A stretch of 64,000 nucleotides of DNA from Lachnospiraceae bacterium G11 (GCA_900103495.1 FMWZ01000015.1:1-64000), one strand, 5' to 3'. Shown: positions 53,001 to 62,503, counted from the stretch's first letter. Notes: generated from the letters alone by a model not told the origin. Made by a program: numbers and translations.

Positions 53001-53027
53001 CAACTTTTTAATGAAAGACATTAAAAA

Positions 53028-53051
53028 AGTCTCCGAGCAATCTCGGAGACT
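53028..53051 (-). terminator. Terminator of the membrane protein gene at 53067
   Basis: AGTCTCCGAG and CTCGGAGACT form a perfect 10-bp stem with a CAAT loop; the minus-strand product ends in TTTTTT. It lies just before the promoter at 52972. Confidence 0.88.
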
Positions 53052-53066
53052 ATGAAAATACTGGGT

Positions 53067-53849
53067 TTATAACACATCTTTTTTTTCGTTAAAGTACATA
53101 TATAATCCAAACAGCGCCGTTCTAATCGATACCTTCAGTATGATTTCTACCGCGGGCAAGGGCATCCTTTGAACATAAGGATTCGTGAAAATATAAACTA
53201 TGGTTGTTACAACTGCTATTATTACCGGCAGAAAGCAGCTCATCGCTTTCCCCGGTTTTTCTTTTCCTCTCATGATTCTTTGGGCAAATATCCCCATAAC
53301 AACGAACGAAATAAAGCCTGCTGGATTCCAATAGGGCCTGCTCATCACACTTCCTTCAGGTCTCTTAGCCCAAATATTTAAACTTAACCATAAAAGCAAC
53401 GGATTAACAATTCCATAGAAAGCATTTGCAAAAAGTGCACATACAAAAGTTTTCGTAATTCGGCATTTTAATACATCAACAAGCGTAAGCACACACACAA
53501 GTATTTCTATAATGATCAGTGCGACTGAGCCTATCTTCAGAGCTTTTAAAAAGCCTGCACGATTTAGAATGTAATCGTAAACAGAATACCCTATTGAACC
53601 GGACAAATAAAGAGTCAAGGCAACTGAAGAAACAATTGCTTTGTTTGATACCTTCCTCGATGTGGAATACGAAGCATCGGGAAGGAATACCGCATGCAGT
53701 ATGGCAGGAATCAATCCGAAAACTCCATAAAGCCAAAACCACCCCTTGCTATAGTATTTCTTTCCTGCTATATACATAGGGATAAAAGCCAGCACAAATC
53801 TTATAAGCAGAAACACAAAAAGTCTGGAATAAAAAACTGTACTATACAT
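53067..53849 (-). CDS. Multi-pass membrane protein, unknown
   Basis: 260 residues with seven or eight hydrophobic segments (from about 8-30 to 230-255) and almost no loops longer than 20 residues. 'GWFWLYGVFGLIPAILHAVFLPD' near the N-terminus is distinctive. No transporter motif or catalytic pattern is visible, and I do not recognise a family. It lies 18 bases from the upstream membrane gene (53868), so the two are likely in one operon and may be partners. Confidence 0.7.
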   Translation of the reverse strand: MYSTVFYSRLFVFLLIRFVLAFIPMYIAGKKYYSKGWFWLYGVFGLIPAILHAVFLPDASYSTSRKVSNKAIVSSVALTLYLSGSIGYSVYDYILNRAGFLKALKIGSVALIIIEILVCVLTLVDVLKCRITKTFVCALFANAFYGIVNPLLLWLSLNIWAKRPEGSVMSRPYWNPAGFISFVVMGIFAQRIMRGKEKPGKAMSCFLPVIIAVVTTIVYIFTNPYVQRMPLPAVEIILKVSIRTALFGLYMYFNEKKDVL

Positions 53850-53867
53850 ATACTCCCCTTGCCCCCC

Positions 53868-54386
53868 TTAGTAAAACAAACTAGGTGGCAATAAATACAG
53901 ATAAGGCGCCGTGAATATTGCCATATAAAGAGCAATCTTCTTTGCCTGCTCTTCCGTAAATACGCCCATCTTTCTGAGGGCCCTTCTGTCAAACAGGAAT
54001 ATCAAAAGCCCTGCCAGAGCCACTGCAATTAATGTATAGATAACTGCCAGTGGATTATTGTACAAGTCGTACTGCAGGTCGTGGGTAAATGCCCGAACCG
54101 GACTTCCTGAGTCAAATATATTACCAAGAATAATAGTCGGGACAAGCAGGAAAAGCATTCCGATAAAGTCAGCTCCAAAGCCCCTTAAGAAAAGCTTCCA
54201 GGTATTGTTCCTGTAGAAGTCCTTTGTGAGTTCAGGCTTATAATGCTTGCCAAGAATCGTAAATATCAATCTGTCAATGATGTAATTGGCCGGAATAATA
54301 ATAAGCCAGAGCCAGCTTGGAAACCACAGAAGAATCCACACCGGGAAAATTAGATTGTAAAGAGTTACACCCTTCTTGCTATTCAT
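53868..54386 (-). CDS. Multi-pass membrane protein, unknown
   Basis: 172 residues with four hydrophobic segments. The pattern 'FPVWILLWFPSWLWLIIIP', rich in Trp and Pro, is near the start, and the cytoplasmic part has FYRNNTWKLFLRGFGADFIG. No family recognised. It is upstream of the membrane gene at 53067 and downstream of the repeat array; GAGGAGGG precedes the ATG. Confidence 0.7.
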   Translation of the reverse strand: MNSKKGVTLYNLIFPVWILLWFPSWLWLIIIPANYIIDRLIFTILGKHYKPELTKDFYRNNTWKLFLRGFGADFIGMLFLLVPTIILGNIFDSGSPVRAFTHDLQYDLYNNPLAVIYTLIAVALAGLLIFLFDRRALRKMGVFTEEQAKKIALYMAIFTAPYLYLLPPSLFY

Positions 54387-54458
54387 TTCTATACCCTCCT
54401 CTTAGCCCACCTCGGGGCTGTCTGTTCTTTATTAGTTTACCATATTGAAGTGTGGGTT

Positions 54459-54815
54459 GTAAAATCCAATTCTAGCAGCTTTCGCAGGACACCATTTGCA
54501 GGTTTTGTACCCAACGCGGAGCCGGAAGCTTGATTTAGGTACTGAAACTTGCGGAGAAAGGTGACTGGTAAGGCGGAGTCTGTACCCAGCACGATACTCT
54601 GAAGCAAGTTTTAGGTACAGAAAGCTTCCGAGAAAGGTGGCCGGCAGGGCGGAGTCTGTACCCAGCACGATACTCTGAAGCAAGTTTTAGGTACAGAAAG
54701 CTTTCGAGAAAGGTGGCCGGCAGGGCGGAGTCTGTACCCAGCATGCTACTCTGAAGCAAGTTTTAGGTACAAAAAGCCGAAAAACAGGTCGCCAGGGCCC
54801 CCAAAAAGCGTACAA
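54459..54815. repeat. Tandem array of 76-bp repeats
   Basis: Three adjacent 76-bp units begin at 54539, 54615 and 54691, each opening with GTAC and ending with AAGTTTTAG. Units 2 and 3 differ at only a few bases. A more diverged copy precedes them (from about 54459) and a broken copy follows (from 54767). Each unit contains TGTACCCAGCACGATACTCT and a GC-rich middle. Short open frames across the array shift between units because 76 is not a multiple of three, so it does not encode a protein. Confidence 0.9.
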
Positions 54816-54816
54816 A

Positions 54817-54847
54817 AAAGCCGCAGCTCCAATCGAGCTGCGGCTTT
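54817..54847 (-). terminator. Terminator of the SH3-domain gene
   Basis: A 13-bp perfect stem (AAAGCCGCAGCTC/GAGCTGCGGCTTT) with a 5-nt loop and a T-run on the minus strand. It lies at the inner edge of the repeat array. Confidence 0.9.
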
Positions 54848-54875
54848 GAAATCGTTCAACTGTCAAGCCTAAACC

Positions 54876-56477
54876 TTATTTATCATCCTCATCCCACTTG
54901 TTAAGGAACTCGAACTCGAAATCGTCGTTCTCAGCAAGGTTCTTGGGTTTCCAGTCACCGTCTTTGGGTGCCTTGGGGTTCTCAGCATCAAGCATGCTGT
55001 CGGAAGGACGTCTGTCTACAGGTCTTCCTTCAGGACGTGCTCCTTCAGGTCTCATGGGTCTTCCCTCGGGTCTTGCTCCTTCAGGTCTCATGGGTCTTCC
55101 CTCGGGTCTTGCTCCTTCGGGTCTCATAGGTCTTCCTTCAGGTCTTGCCCCCTCAGGTCTCTGGCCCACAGGTCTTCCCTCGGGTCTTGCTCCTTCAGGT
55201 CTCACAGGTCTTCCCTCAGGTCTTGCTCCCTCAGGTCTCTGGCCTACGGGTCTTCCTTCAGGTCTTGCTCCTTCGGGTCTTGCACCAACAGGTCTCTGGC
55301 CTACAGGTCTTCCCTCAGGTCTTGCTCCTACGGGTCTCTGGCCGGCAGGTCTTCCTTCAGGTCTTGCTCCTACAGGTCTCTGACCTGCGGGTCTTACTGT
55401 TCTGGGTTCTCTGTCGCGATCTCTGCCGTATGAATCATAATCTTCGTCATCATCATATTCCATGTCTCTGATCTTGAAGATGAGAAGAGTAATTGCCAAT
55501 GCCATCAAAACAAGGAAGATAGCCATGATAATGATAACAATCTTTGCCTTGCCGCTAAAGCTTCCCTTATCCTTCTGGGTCATATAAGCTTCTGCAGACT
55601 CTAATATTGTAGAAAGCTTGCTTCTTCTTGTTCCGTCTGTATTGTCATAGAGGTACCATACGTTGTTGCCCTCTTCGTCTGTCTCGTACTTAAGCTCATA
55701 GTCCTGAGGAACAACAGGTTCGGGCTCTACCGGCTCTTCTTCTACAACAGGCTCTTCCTCAACCACCTCGGCAGCTACCTCGGTAACCTCTCCCGAAACT
55801 GATAAAAAGTCGCTTCTGATGAAGCCCTTAACGTCCTTGTTGTCATATGTGAAGTTTGTAAGATACCAAATCTTGCCGTCATTGCCCTGAGCCTGACCAA
55901 CAATTGTAACAGCTGTGTTCTTGTTTACTGTTGTTACCTTACCGGAGTCTGCTCCTGCCTCGCCTCTTACATTTACTGTGTTGTTGTTTACAGTTGCAGA
56001 AACGGGGTTAACATCTGTAACCTGTGTTGATACGGCCACCTGTACATTTGTGTCCACTGTGGGAGCTGCGGGAGCTGCCTGTGTGGGCGCAGGTGTAGGT
56101 GTCGCTGTAGCTGCAGGTGTAGGTGTGGGTGTAGCTGCTGCTGCACCATTCTTTAACTTGGTTGCTTCATCTGATGCGGAATCAACAGCCATGTCGGCTC
56201 TGATGTATCCGACGTTGGTTCCGTCATATTTAATCTTGTACCAGGCTGCACCTGATGAATCGCTTACTGTCTCCAGTACATCATAGGATGTTCCCTGTTT
56301 AACTGAGCCAAGCTGAGTTGAGTCCGTGCTTGCAGACTGTCTTACTCTTACGCTGGCTTCCTTAATTGTTACGTTTGTAGCTGCCAAAGCACATAATGTA
56401 TCTCCAATGAATAACGCTGCTACCAAAACAAAAGCAGCCAGTGCTTTGAACGCTTTGTTAAATCTAATCGTTCTCAT
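54876..56477 (-). CDS. SH3-domain membrane protein with RPEG repeat tail
   Basis: 533 residues from the ATG at 56475-56477, which has GGGAGGAG in front; another ATG six codons earlier overlaps the purD stop but lacks a site. A signal peptide (about 5-33) precedes two SH3_3 bacterial cell-wall binding domains (about 35-100 and 165-230), separated by an Ala/Thr/Pro linker. One membrane helix (about 312-336) leaves a cytoplasmic tail of about 200 residues with Arg-Pro-Glu-Gly repeats at about 360-487 (RPVGARPEGRPVGQRPEGA). A link between wall and cytoplasm is plausible; role unknown. Confidence 0.78.
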   Translation of the reverse strand: MRTIRFNKAFKALAAFVLVAALFIGDTLCALAATNVTIKEASVRVRQSASTDSTQLGSVKQGTSYDVLETVSDSSGAAWYKIKYDGTNVGYIRADMAVDSASDEATKLKNGAAAATPTPTPAATATPTPAPTQAAPAAPTVDTNVQVAVSTQVTDVNPVSATVNNNTVNVRGEAGADSGKVTTVNKNTAVTIVGQAQGNDGKIWYLTNFTYDNKDVKGFIRSDFLSVSGEVTEVAAEVVEEEPVVEEEPVEPEPVVPQDYELKYETDEEGNNVWYLYDNTDGTRRSKLSTILESAEAYMTQKDKGSFSGKAKIVIIIMAIFLVLMALAITLLIFKIRDMEYDDDEDYDSYGRDRDREPRTVRPAGQRPVGARPEGRPAGQRPVGARPEGRPVGQRPVGARPEGARPEGRPVGQRPEGARPEGRPVRPEGARPEGRPVGQRPEGARPEGRPMRPEGARPEGRPMRPEGARPEGRPMRPEGARPEGRPVDRRPSDSMLDAENPKAPKDGDWKPKNLAENDDFEFEFLNKWDEDDK

Positions 56478-56491
56478 CTTTCTCCTCCCAT

Positions 56492-57763
56492 TCATGCTTC
56501 ATCAATGGCTTTTCCGATGTCGTGTCTCATATACTTATTATCAAACTCTATCCACTCAATAGCTTTGTATGCATTGGCTCTGGCTTCTTTAAGGGTTGCT
56601 CCCTTGGCTGTAACGCCCAGGACTCTTCCTCCGTTTGTTACTATGCCTGCCTCGGTCTTCTTGGTTCCTGCGTGGAAGCAATAGTAGCCTTCCTCTGCCT
56701 TGAACTTCTCGAAGCCCTTAATGGGGAAGCCCTTCTCATAAGAAACGGGGTAGCCCTTGGAAGCAAGGACAACACACACTGCCGCATTATCTTCAAATTC
56801 AAGATTTATCTCATCAAGTCTGCCGTCAATACAAGCTTCGCAGACATCAATGATATCGTTCTTCATTCTTGGAAGTACAACCTGAGCTTCAGGATCACCG
56901 AATCTTGCGTTGTATTCCAAAACTCTGGGACCCTTGGGAGTAATCATAAGTCCGAAGAAAATAACTCCCTTGAACTCTCGTCCTTCAGCTGCCATGGCAT
57001 CCACGGTCTTCTGATAGATATGTGCCTTACAGAACTCGTCCACTTCCTTGGTGTAGAAGGGGCTTGGTGAAAAGGTTCCCATTCCGCCTGTGTTAAGACC
57101 CGTATCCCCGTCTCCGGCTCTCTTATGGTCCTGAGCGGAAGTCATGGTCTTTATGGTCTTGCCGTCCACGAAGGAAAGTACGGAAACCTCTCTTCCTGTC
57201 ATGAACTCCTCTATAACAAGAGTATTGCCCGCATCGCCAAACTGCTTGTCAAGCATAATGGTCTTGACGCCTGCAATTGCCTCCTCCTTGTCCTTACATA
57301 TAAGAACGCCTTTGCCCAGAGCCAATCCGTCTGCCTTAAGAACGATGGGGTACTCCGAAGTTTCGAGATACCTGATGGCATCGTCGGCTGAGGTGAATGT
57401 CTCGTATGCCGCTGTGGGAATACCATACTTCTTCATTAAATCTTTGGAAAAAGCCTTACTTCCCTCAAGTATTGCTGCGTTGGCCTTTGGTCCGAAGGTT
57501 CTGATTCCTGCCTTCTCCATCTCGTCTACCAGTCCGCCTACCAAAGGATCGTCCATTCCCACAATGCAAAGATCAATTGCTTTCTCTTTGGCAAAATCCG
57601 TCAGTTTCTCAAACTCCATTGCCCCGATGGGAACACATTCCGCAATCTCAGCTATTCCCGCATTGCCGGGTGCACAATAAATCTTGTCGACTCTCTTACT
57701 CTTTTTTACGCTTACGGCGATGGCATGTTCTCTGCCGCCTCCGCCTACGATTAATACCTTCAT
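56492..57763 (-). CDS. purD: Phosphoribosylamine-glycine ligase
   Basis: 423 residues. ATP-grasp enzyme of purine synthesis. N-terminus VLIVGGGGREHAIA, the ATP-grasp KADGLALGKGV near 140, GDGDTGLNTGGMG near 218 and RFGDPEAQ near 287 are complete. It is the last pur gene of the minus-strand unit purE-purM-purN-purD, 11 bases after purN. The SH3 gene follows with overlapping or close starts. Confidence 0.97.
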   Translation of the reverse strand: MKVLIVGGGGREHAIAVSVKKSKRVDKIYCAPGNAGIAEIAECVPIGAMEFEKLTDFAKEKAIDLCIVGMDDPLVGGLVDEMEKAGIRTFGPKANAAILEGSKAFSKDLMKKYGIPTAAYETFTSADDAIRYLETSEYPIVLKADGLALGKGVLICKDKEEAIAGVKTIMLDKQFGDAGNTLVIEEFMTGREVSVLSFVDGKTIKTMTSAQDHKRAGDGDTGLNTGGMGTFSPSPFYTKEVDEFCKAHIYQKTVDAMAAEGREFKGVIFFGLMITPKGPRVLEYNARFGDPEAQVVLPRMKNDIIDVCEACIDGRLDEINLEFEDNAAVCVVLASKGYPVSYEKGFPIKGFEKFKAEEGYYCFHAGTKKTEAGIVTNGGRVLGVTAKGATLKEARANAYKAIEWIEFDNKYMRHDIGKAIDEA

Positions 57764-57774
57764 TATCTACCCTC

Positions 57775-58377
57775 TTATCCTATTTTGATTAATCCCGTTG
57801 CGATATCATTAATCGCCTTGGGAAGAATAATCCATTCAGCCTGCTCCATTACTCTCTTTTGAAGAATCTCAGGAGTATCGCCTTCCTTAACTTCAACAGC
57901 TTTCTGATAAATGATCCGGCCGGTATCCATACCTGAATCCACAAAATGAACAGTGGCTCCCGTTACTTTGACTCCTTTAGTCAATGCCGCTTCATGTACC
58001 TTAAGTCCGTAGTATCCAACCCCACAAAATGAAGGAATCAGTGAAGGATGGATATTTATGATTCTGTTTTCATAGACCTTGGTCATCTCCTCGGGTATTG
58101 TTACGAGGAAGCCTGCCAAAACTATCAAATCCGGATTAATCTCTTTAACCTTGGCAAGAAATGCTTTATTAAACTCATCTCTTGATTCGAAGTTCTTGGG
58201 GCTTAAAACATATCCCGGGACTCCGTTATCCTCTGCTCTCTTAAGAGCGTAGGCTCCGGCATTGTTACAGATGACTCCGATTATTTCGGTATCCTTGATA
58301 CTTCCGTTCTTAACCCCGTCTATGATGGCCTGGAGGTTTGTTCCTCCTCCGGAAACGCAGACCAGAATCTTTAGCAT
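57775..58377 (-). CDS. purN: Phosphoribosylglycinamide formyltransferase
   Basis: 200 residues. Uses 10-formyl-tetrahydrofolate. [12 protein letters not shown] near the start binds the phosphate, and the catalytic Asn-His-Asp are in '[14 protein letters not shown]' near 105 and [11 protein letters not shown] near 142. Overlaps purM by 7 bp and precedes purD. A folate-dependent enzyme rather than the formate-dependent PurT is thus used here. Confidence 0.96.
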   Translation of the reverse strand: MLKILVCVSGGGTNLQAIIDGVKNGSIKDTEIIGVICNNAGAYALKRAEDNGVPGYVLSPKNFESRDEFNKAFLAKVKEINPDLIVLAGFLVTIPEEMTKVYENRIINIHPSLIPSFCGVGYYGLKVHEAALTKGVKVTGATVHFVDSGMDTGRIIYQKAVEVKEGDTPEILQKRVMEQAEWIILPKAINDIATGLIKIG

Positions 58378-59396
58378 AAACTTACTCCTTTGTCTCCGCT
58401 TTCTACGTATCCTACTTCGTAAGCCTTCTCACCTGCTGCCTCGACTGCAGCAATAACCTTTGCCACATCTTCCTTGGCAACTGCAAGAACCATACCAAGA
58501 CCCATGTTGTAAGTGTTGTACATCATCTTTTCTTCAATTCCGCCCTTCTTCTGCATAAGAGTGAAGATGGGAGGAATGGGATAGCTGTCCTTCTTAACAA
58601 CAGCCTTTGCGCCCTCGGGAAGCATTCTGGGAATGTTCTCATAGAATCCACCGCCTGTAATATGGCTGCAGCCCTTGATTCTTACGCCGGCCTTGTTAAT
58701 CTCGTTAAGAGCCTTAACATAGATCTTTGTGGGTGTAAGGAGACACTCTCCAAGCTTCATACCCAGCTCATCATAATATGTATTAAGGCTTTCTTTGGTC
58801 ATTTCAAATACTTTTCTCACAAGGGAGAATCCATTACTATGCACACCTGAGGAGGCAATTCCCACCAGTGCATCACCTGCTTTGATGTCATTTCCTGTGA
58901 TTAAATCTTTTCTGTCTACTACGCCTACGGCAAATCCCGCCACATCGTATTCATCCTCTGGCATAAGTCCGGGATGCTCTGCGGTCTCACCGCCTATAAG
59001 TGTGGAGCCTGCCATAACACATCCATCGGCAACCCCCTTAACGATTTCGGCAATCTTCTCAGGTTCGTTCTTGCCGCATGCTATATAGTCAAGGAAAAAC
59101 AGGGGTTCTCCTCCGGCGCAAACCACGTCGTTTACACACATGGCAACGCAGTCAATTCCGATAGTGTCATGCTTATCCATAAGGAACGCAATCTGAAGCT
59201 TGGTTCCTACTCCGTCAGTACCTGACAGAAGAACCGGGTCCTCCATCTCCTTAATCTTATTCATGGAGAAGGCTCCCGAGAAACCACCAAGGCCACCCAA
59301 AACTTCAGGGCGCATGGTCTTCTTAACATGTTCCTTCATTAGTTCTACCGATTTGTAACCGGCTTCGATATCTACTCCCGCTGATTTGTAATCCAT
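58371..59396 (-). CDS. purM: Phosphoribosylformylglycinamidine cyclo-ligase
   Basis: 341 residues. AIR synthetase. It opens with [17 protein letters not shown], then [15 protein letters not shown] near 55 and [12 protein letters not shown] near 140, both family motifs. The C-terminal [13 protein letters not shown] near 243 is present. It closes the imidazole ring of the purine. There is a 29-base gap from purE and a 7-bp overlap with purN. Confidence 0.97.
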   Translation of the reverse strand: MDYKSAGVDIEAGYKSVELMKEHVKKTMRPEVLGGLGGFSGAFSMNKIKEMEDPVLLSGTDGVGTKLQIAFLMDKHDTIGIDCVAMCVNDVVCAGGEPLFFLDYIACGKNEPEKIAEIVKGVADGCVMAGSTLIGGETAEHPGLMPEDEYDVAGFAVGVVDRKDLITGNDIKAGDALVGIASSGVHSNGFSLVRKVFEMTKESLNTYYDELGMKLGECLLTPTKIYVKALNEINKAGVRIKGCSHITGGGFYENIPRMLPEGAKAVVKKDSYPIPPIFTLMQKKGGIEEKMMYNTYNMGLGMVLAVAKEDVAKVIAAVEAAGEKAYEVGYVESGDKGVSLC

Positions 59397-59425
59397 TTAT
59401 TCTTCCTTTGCTTAATATATTTTAA

Positions 59426-59935
59426 CTACTTGGTTTGATAATCCTTGTAGCCGAGTTCCTGTAACTTGGCGTCCTTAGCTTCAACGCCTTCCTTCTGCTT
59501 CTTGCTGTATGCTTTAAGTTTATCCAAAAGTCCTGCATCGGAAACAGAAAGAATCTTTGCAGCCAGAAGTCCCGCATTGGCTCCTCCGTTAATTGCCACA
59601 GTGGCAACGGGGATTCCCGAAGGCATCTGAACGATTGAGTAAAGTGAATCTCTTCCGCCTAGGGATGTGGTATGCATAGGGATTCCGATTACAGGCATTG
59701 GGAAAATTGCTGCGCACATGCCGGGCAGATGAGCTGCCATTCCGGCTCCCGCAATGATGACCTTTACGCCTCTCTCCTCTGCAGTCTTCGCATATTCAAA
59801 GAATGTATCCGGCTCTCTGTGGGCGGATATGATTCTCATTTCAAAGCTTATTCCCAGCTCCTCAAGTACCTGTGCAGCCTTGGCCATTACAGGCATATCA
59901 GAGTCACTTCCCATTACAATAGAAACTTGTGCCAT
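59426..59935 (-). CDS. purE: N5-carboxyaminoimidazole ribonucleotide mutase
   Basis: 169 residues. VSIVMGSDSDMPVM at the start, SAHREPD near 42 (catalytic His) and GAGMAAHLPGM near 70 identify class I PurE, which works with PurK. No purK lies in this window; it may be elsewhere. The gene is 18 bases from the aminopeptidase gene upstream, so it may share that transcript. Confidence 0.96.
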   Translation of the reverse strand: MAQVSIVMGSDSDMPVMAKAAQVLEELGISFEMRIISAHREPDTFFEYAKTAEERGVKVIIAGAGMAAHLPGMCAAIFPMPVIGIPMHTTSLGGRDSLYSIVQMPSGIPVATVAINGGANAGLLAAKILSVSDAGLLDKLKAYSKKQKEGVEAKDAKLQELGYKDYQTK

Positions 59936-59953
59936 ATGATTATCTCTCTTTCC

Positions 59954-62020
59954 TTATGCCTCTAAAGGCTTATTAAGCTCTTCCAGACCCGGCAGGACAA
60001 ATCTTCCTTCCCTAATGATGTCATAGCGGGTTCCGTCCTTAGCTACCGCTGTAAGGCTTCCCAGTTCATCGTAGGGAATGGTTATGTCTGTGTGACATCC
60101 GAAGTATGCCTTGGAAGGATCCGTCTTATACTGTTCGGAAACCTCATTGGACTTGGCGATAATTCTCTTTCCGTCCGGATTATATGAAACCACTTCCTCC
60201 TCATGGGAGTAGCATGTATCACCCATGGCAAAATGAGGACCGGTTTTCTCAGCTATTAAAATGGTAAGTCTGTCTGCAATATCAAATTTCTCTGCCATCT
60301 TGTATGCTACGGTATTGGTACCGATGGCAAACTCACCGATGGGGATGGTGTCGTGATGGGCAAGGATATTGTCCTTGATGTACTTCTTATTCTTCTCATC
60401 GGTGTCAAAGTTGGCACAGTTATAATCCGCTATCATGCCGTCCTTTAACTCGATGCTTAAATCCTTATATAAGAGTCCTGCAAGGAATACCTTTGTTACG
60501 TGAAGCACTCCGTTTGTGCCCTTAAGTCTGGGGGAGGTGAACACTTCACCTACGGGGATGTTAACATCCGCTACGCAGTTTTCGAAGTTTGTTTCCTCGG
60601 AAGGGTTCTTCAGTTCATGCAAAGCAACTGTAAGATCTGTCCTGTTGCCATTCATGCCCTTGACTTCCACATGGTCTGCCTTGTCTAAGGTATCTATAAT
60701 AATCTGCTGCATATCGCGATAAAGCTCATAGTCTAAGGTATTAAGCTTAACCGTCTCTGCAAAAATCTCTTTGAATTTATCTCCGATCTCGGGAACGGGG
60801 AAGGAAATTATTGTAAAGCTCCTCTCGTTTCCGGGAACATATTCCTGAGTAATCTGTGTGGCTTTGGTTCTGAATTCCACCAAAAGTCTTTGCTGGTCCT
60901 CAGAGAAATGGCAGCACTCCTCTTTAATCTCGGGAGCAAAAGGCACCTGTCCGAATATCTCCATAACAGCAGGGCCGCCGTAATGGTTGGCCTGGTATTT
61001 CACCTTCTCGTATGCGTTCTTATAGGCCTCCACTCTTCTTGCCACATAAGCCTTGTCATACCAAATGGCTGCATCCTCCTCATGGTCGAAGAAGAACTGC
61101 TTATTGTAGCATGTGGAAATGAATCCGGGGCTTTCTGCATCTCTTCCGCAGATAACAGAAGAAGGGCATCTGAAAATCAAAGGATTAAGACCCATCTCCT
61201 TAAAGTTGTTGACAGCCTTTCTTATTATCCTCTCGAAACCTATGGGATAATAAATCTGTACATATTCCTTAATGGAAATGTCCTTGCCGGTAACCTCGAA
61301 GCCCTTCCTGTAACCTTCTGTGTAAACATCGGCAATTCTCTGGGTTTCCTCCTCGGTTAATGTGGCAATAAATCTGGATATCTCCACCTCATTATCGCTG
61401 ATATATTCTCCGTATCTGTAGAGATAGTCTGTCTCGTTAAGGTTGGCCTCCATAAGGATGCTCTCACCTACGCTGTGGAAAGTGTCAAACTTAAGTCCGA
61501 TAATCTCATCGAGAAGAAGATCCTGATAGTCAAAAGCAAAGGAATAAACGATTCCTTTTAATGCGTTATAATCAGGCCTCTCATTTTCCTGCTTGGCACA
61601 GATAAAAGCTGTGTAAAGCTCAAGGAATAACTCAAGCCTTACGGCAATATCCTCGTTCCTGTGATCATAGGTGTAAGGAATAATCGAAATCAGTTCCGCA
61701 TACACAAAAGAGAGAAGTCTTCCTATGTCTGTTCCGAACTTCTCTGTTGCATATTTGGGATTAAGATAACTTGTGTCATAAACATCAGGCATTGCAGGCT
61801 CATAAAGGCCCATAAGTGTCGCCTTTAACTCTGCCTCGTCTGCCTTGTCATATGTTGTGGAATTAATAAAAATAGATGCGTCCTTAACCTTTGTAAGAAA
61901 CTTTGCAACGGTCTCAAAGTAATCGATATAGGTTTCATCGACTTCCTTCTCGCCTTCTATAAAAGAAATGCGCTCATATGCGTCTTTGATTCTGTCTAAA
62001 ATCAGTCTGTCCTGCTCCAT
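59954..62020 (-). CDS. M29-like aminopeptidase, long form
   Basis: 688 residues. The C-terminal half holds the M29 (aminopeptidase T) metal motifs: GEFAIGTN near 575, KTGPHFAMGD near 605, CYSHEEE (Cys, His and Glu cluster) and FGCHTDITIP near 650. The N-terminal 300 residues are a helical domain not present in classical 400-residue M29 enzymes. It would remove N-terminal residues from peptides with a bound metal pair. The gene is next to purE but no pathway link is known. Confidence 0.82.
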   Translation of the reverse strand: MEQDRLILDRIKDAYERISFIEGEKEVDETYIDYFETVAKFLTKVKDASIFINSTTYDKADEAELKATLMGLYEPAMPDVYDTSYLNPKYATEKFGTDIGRLLSFVYAELISIIPYTYDHRNEDIAVRLELFLELYTAFICAKQENERPDYNALKGIVYSFAFDYQDLLLDEIIGLKFDTFHSVGESILMEANLNETDYLYRYGEYISDNEVEISRFIATLTEEETQRIADVYTEGYRKGFEVTGKDISIKEYVQIYYPIGFERIIRKAVNNFKEMGLNPLIFRCPSSVICGRDAESPGFISTCYNKQFFFDHEEDAAIWYDKAYVARRVEAYKNAYEKVKYQANHYGGPAVMEIFGQVPFAPEIKEECCHFSEDQQRLLVEFRTKATQITQEYVPGNERSFTIISFPVPEIGDKFKEIFAETVKLNTLDYELYRDMQQIIIDTLDKADHVEVKGMNGNRTDLTVALHELKNPSEETNFENCVADVNIPVGEVFTSPRLKGTNGVLHVTKVFLAGLLYKDLSIELKDGMIADYNCANFDTDEKNKKYIKDNILAHHDTIPIGEFAIGTNTVAYKMAEKFDIADRLTILIAEKTGPHFAMGDTCYSHEEEVVSYNPDGKRIIAKSNEVSEQYKTDPSKAYFGCHTDITIPYDELGSLTAVAKDGTRYDIIREGRFVLPGLEELNKPLEA

Positions 62021-62042
62021 TAATCCAATAAATCCTTAAAAA

Positions 62043-62357
62043 TTATATTGTCCCCACGTATAAAACCAGGCTTATCCCAATCAGGGCCAACGAATTCAGT
62101 GTAATACCTAATATAGGAAAAAGCAAATACCTTTCGGGTTCAAAAAATGTCACTCCCGCAAGGCCAAAGCCAACTATTGAAAAAAGTGTTATCAATAGTC
62201 CGGTCATGCCCGGTGATGCTATACTTGCACCATTATTTAAAAAACTTATATATATAACCGCAAACAGTGCAATAAGACTTATTGCCCCAAGAATAGTGGC
62301 CATTATCGCCCGTTTCGGATGAACCTTCTTGGTAAACTTATATCCCTGTCTCTTCAT
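62043..62357 (-). CDS. DUF6142-like small membrane protein
   Basis: 104 residues from the ATG at 62355-62357; the frame extends 38 residues further, but a promoter at 62398 would start inside that extension. Three hydrophobic segments (about 17-38, 45-68 and 78-100) with FFEPERYLLFPILG between the last two. It fits the DUF6142 pattern as I remember it. It lies 22 bases upstream of the aminopeptidase gene. Confidence 0.7.
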   Translation of the reverse strand: MKRQGYKFTKKVHPKRAIMATILGAISLIALFAVIYISFLNNGASIASPGMTGLLITLFSIVGFGLAGVTFFEPERYLLFPILGITLNSLALIGISLVLYVGTI

Positions 62358-62397
62358 ATGGACAAATTTCTCCAATATATTGTGTTTATCCTTCCTC

Positions 62398-62426
62398 ACT
62401 CTACCACAAAATGTGCTTTTTTTCAA
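62398..62426 (-). promoter_or_regulatory. Promoter of the small membrane protein gene
   Basis: Minus strand: TTGAAA (62421-62426), a 17-bp spacer and TAGAGT (62398-62403). The proposed start falls about 30 bases before the chosen ATG and supports that shorter protein. Confidence 0.55.
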
Positions 62427-62472
62427 CTTGTAAAGTTTTAAAAATCTCTTAATAAAAGTAGCCAAAAACAAT

Positions 62473-62503
62473 GAAGCCGATGAACATTTTGCTCATCGGC
62501 TTC
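62473..62503 (-). terminator. Terminator of the 54-aa gene
   Basis: GAAGCCGATGA pairs with TCATCGGCTTC around a 9-nt loop, followed on the minus strand by ATTGTTTTTGG. It lies about 40 bases past the stop of the gene at 62542. Confidence 0.75.

Noticed and set aside
54432-54759. Two minus-strand open frames of 83 and 74 codons in the repeat array
   Set aside because: They arise from the repeated units; the frame shifts from unit to unit because 76 is not divisible by three, and there is no ribosome site.
54459-54815. Possible CRISPR array
   Set aside because: Units follow each other without unique spacers and no cas genes are near.
54898-55383. Plus-strand open frame of 161 codons opposite the SH3 gene
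   Set aside because: It is the antisense of the Arg-Pro-Glu-Gly repeats and has no start signals.
57144-57680. Plus-strand frame of 178 codons opposite purD
   Set aside because: Antisense to an intact conserved enzyme; composition is not protein-like.
59426-62020. Purine riboswitch before purE
   Set aside because: The gap to the aminopeptidase gene is only 18 bases, too short for an aptamer.
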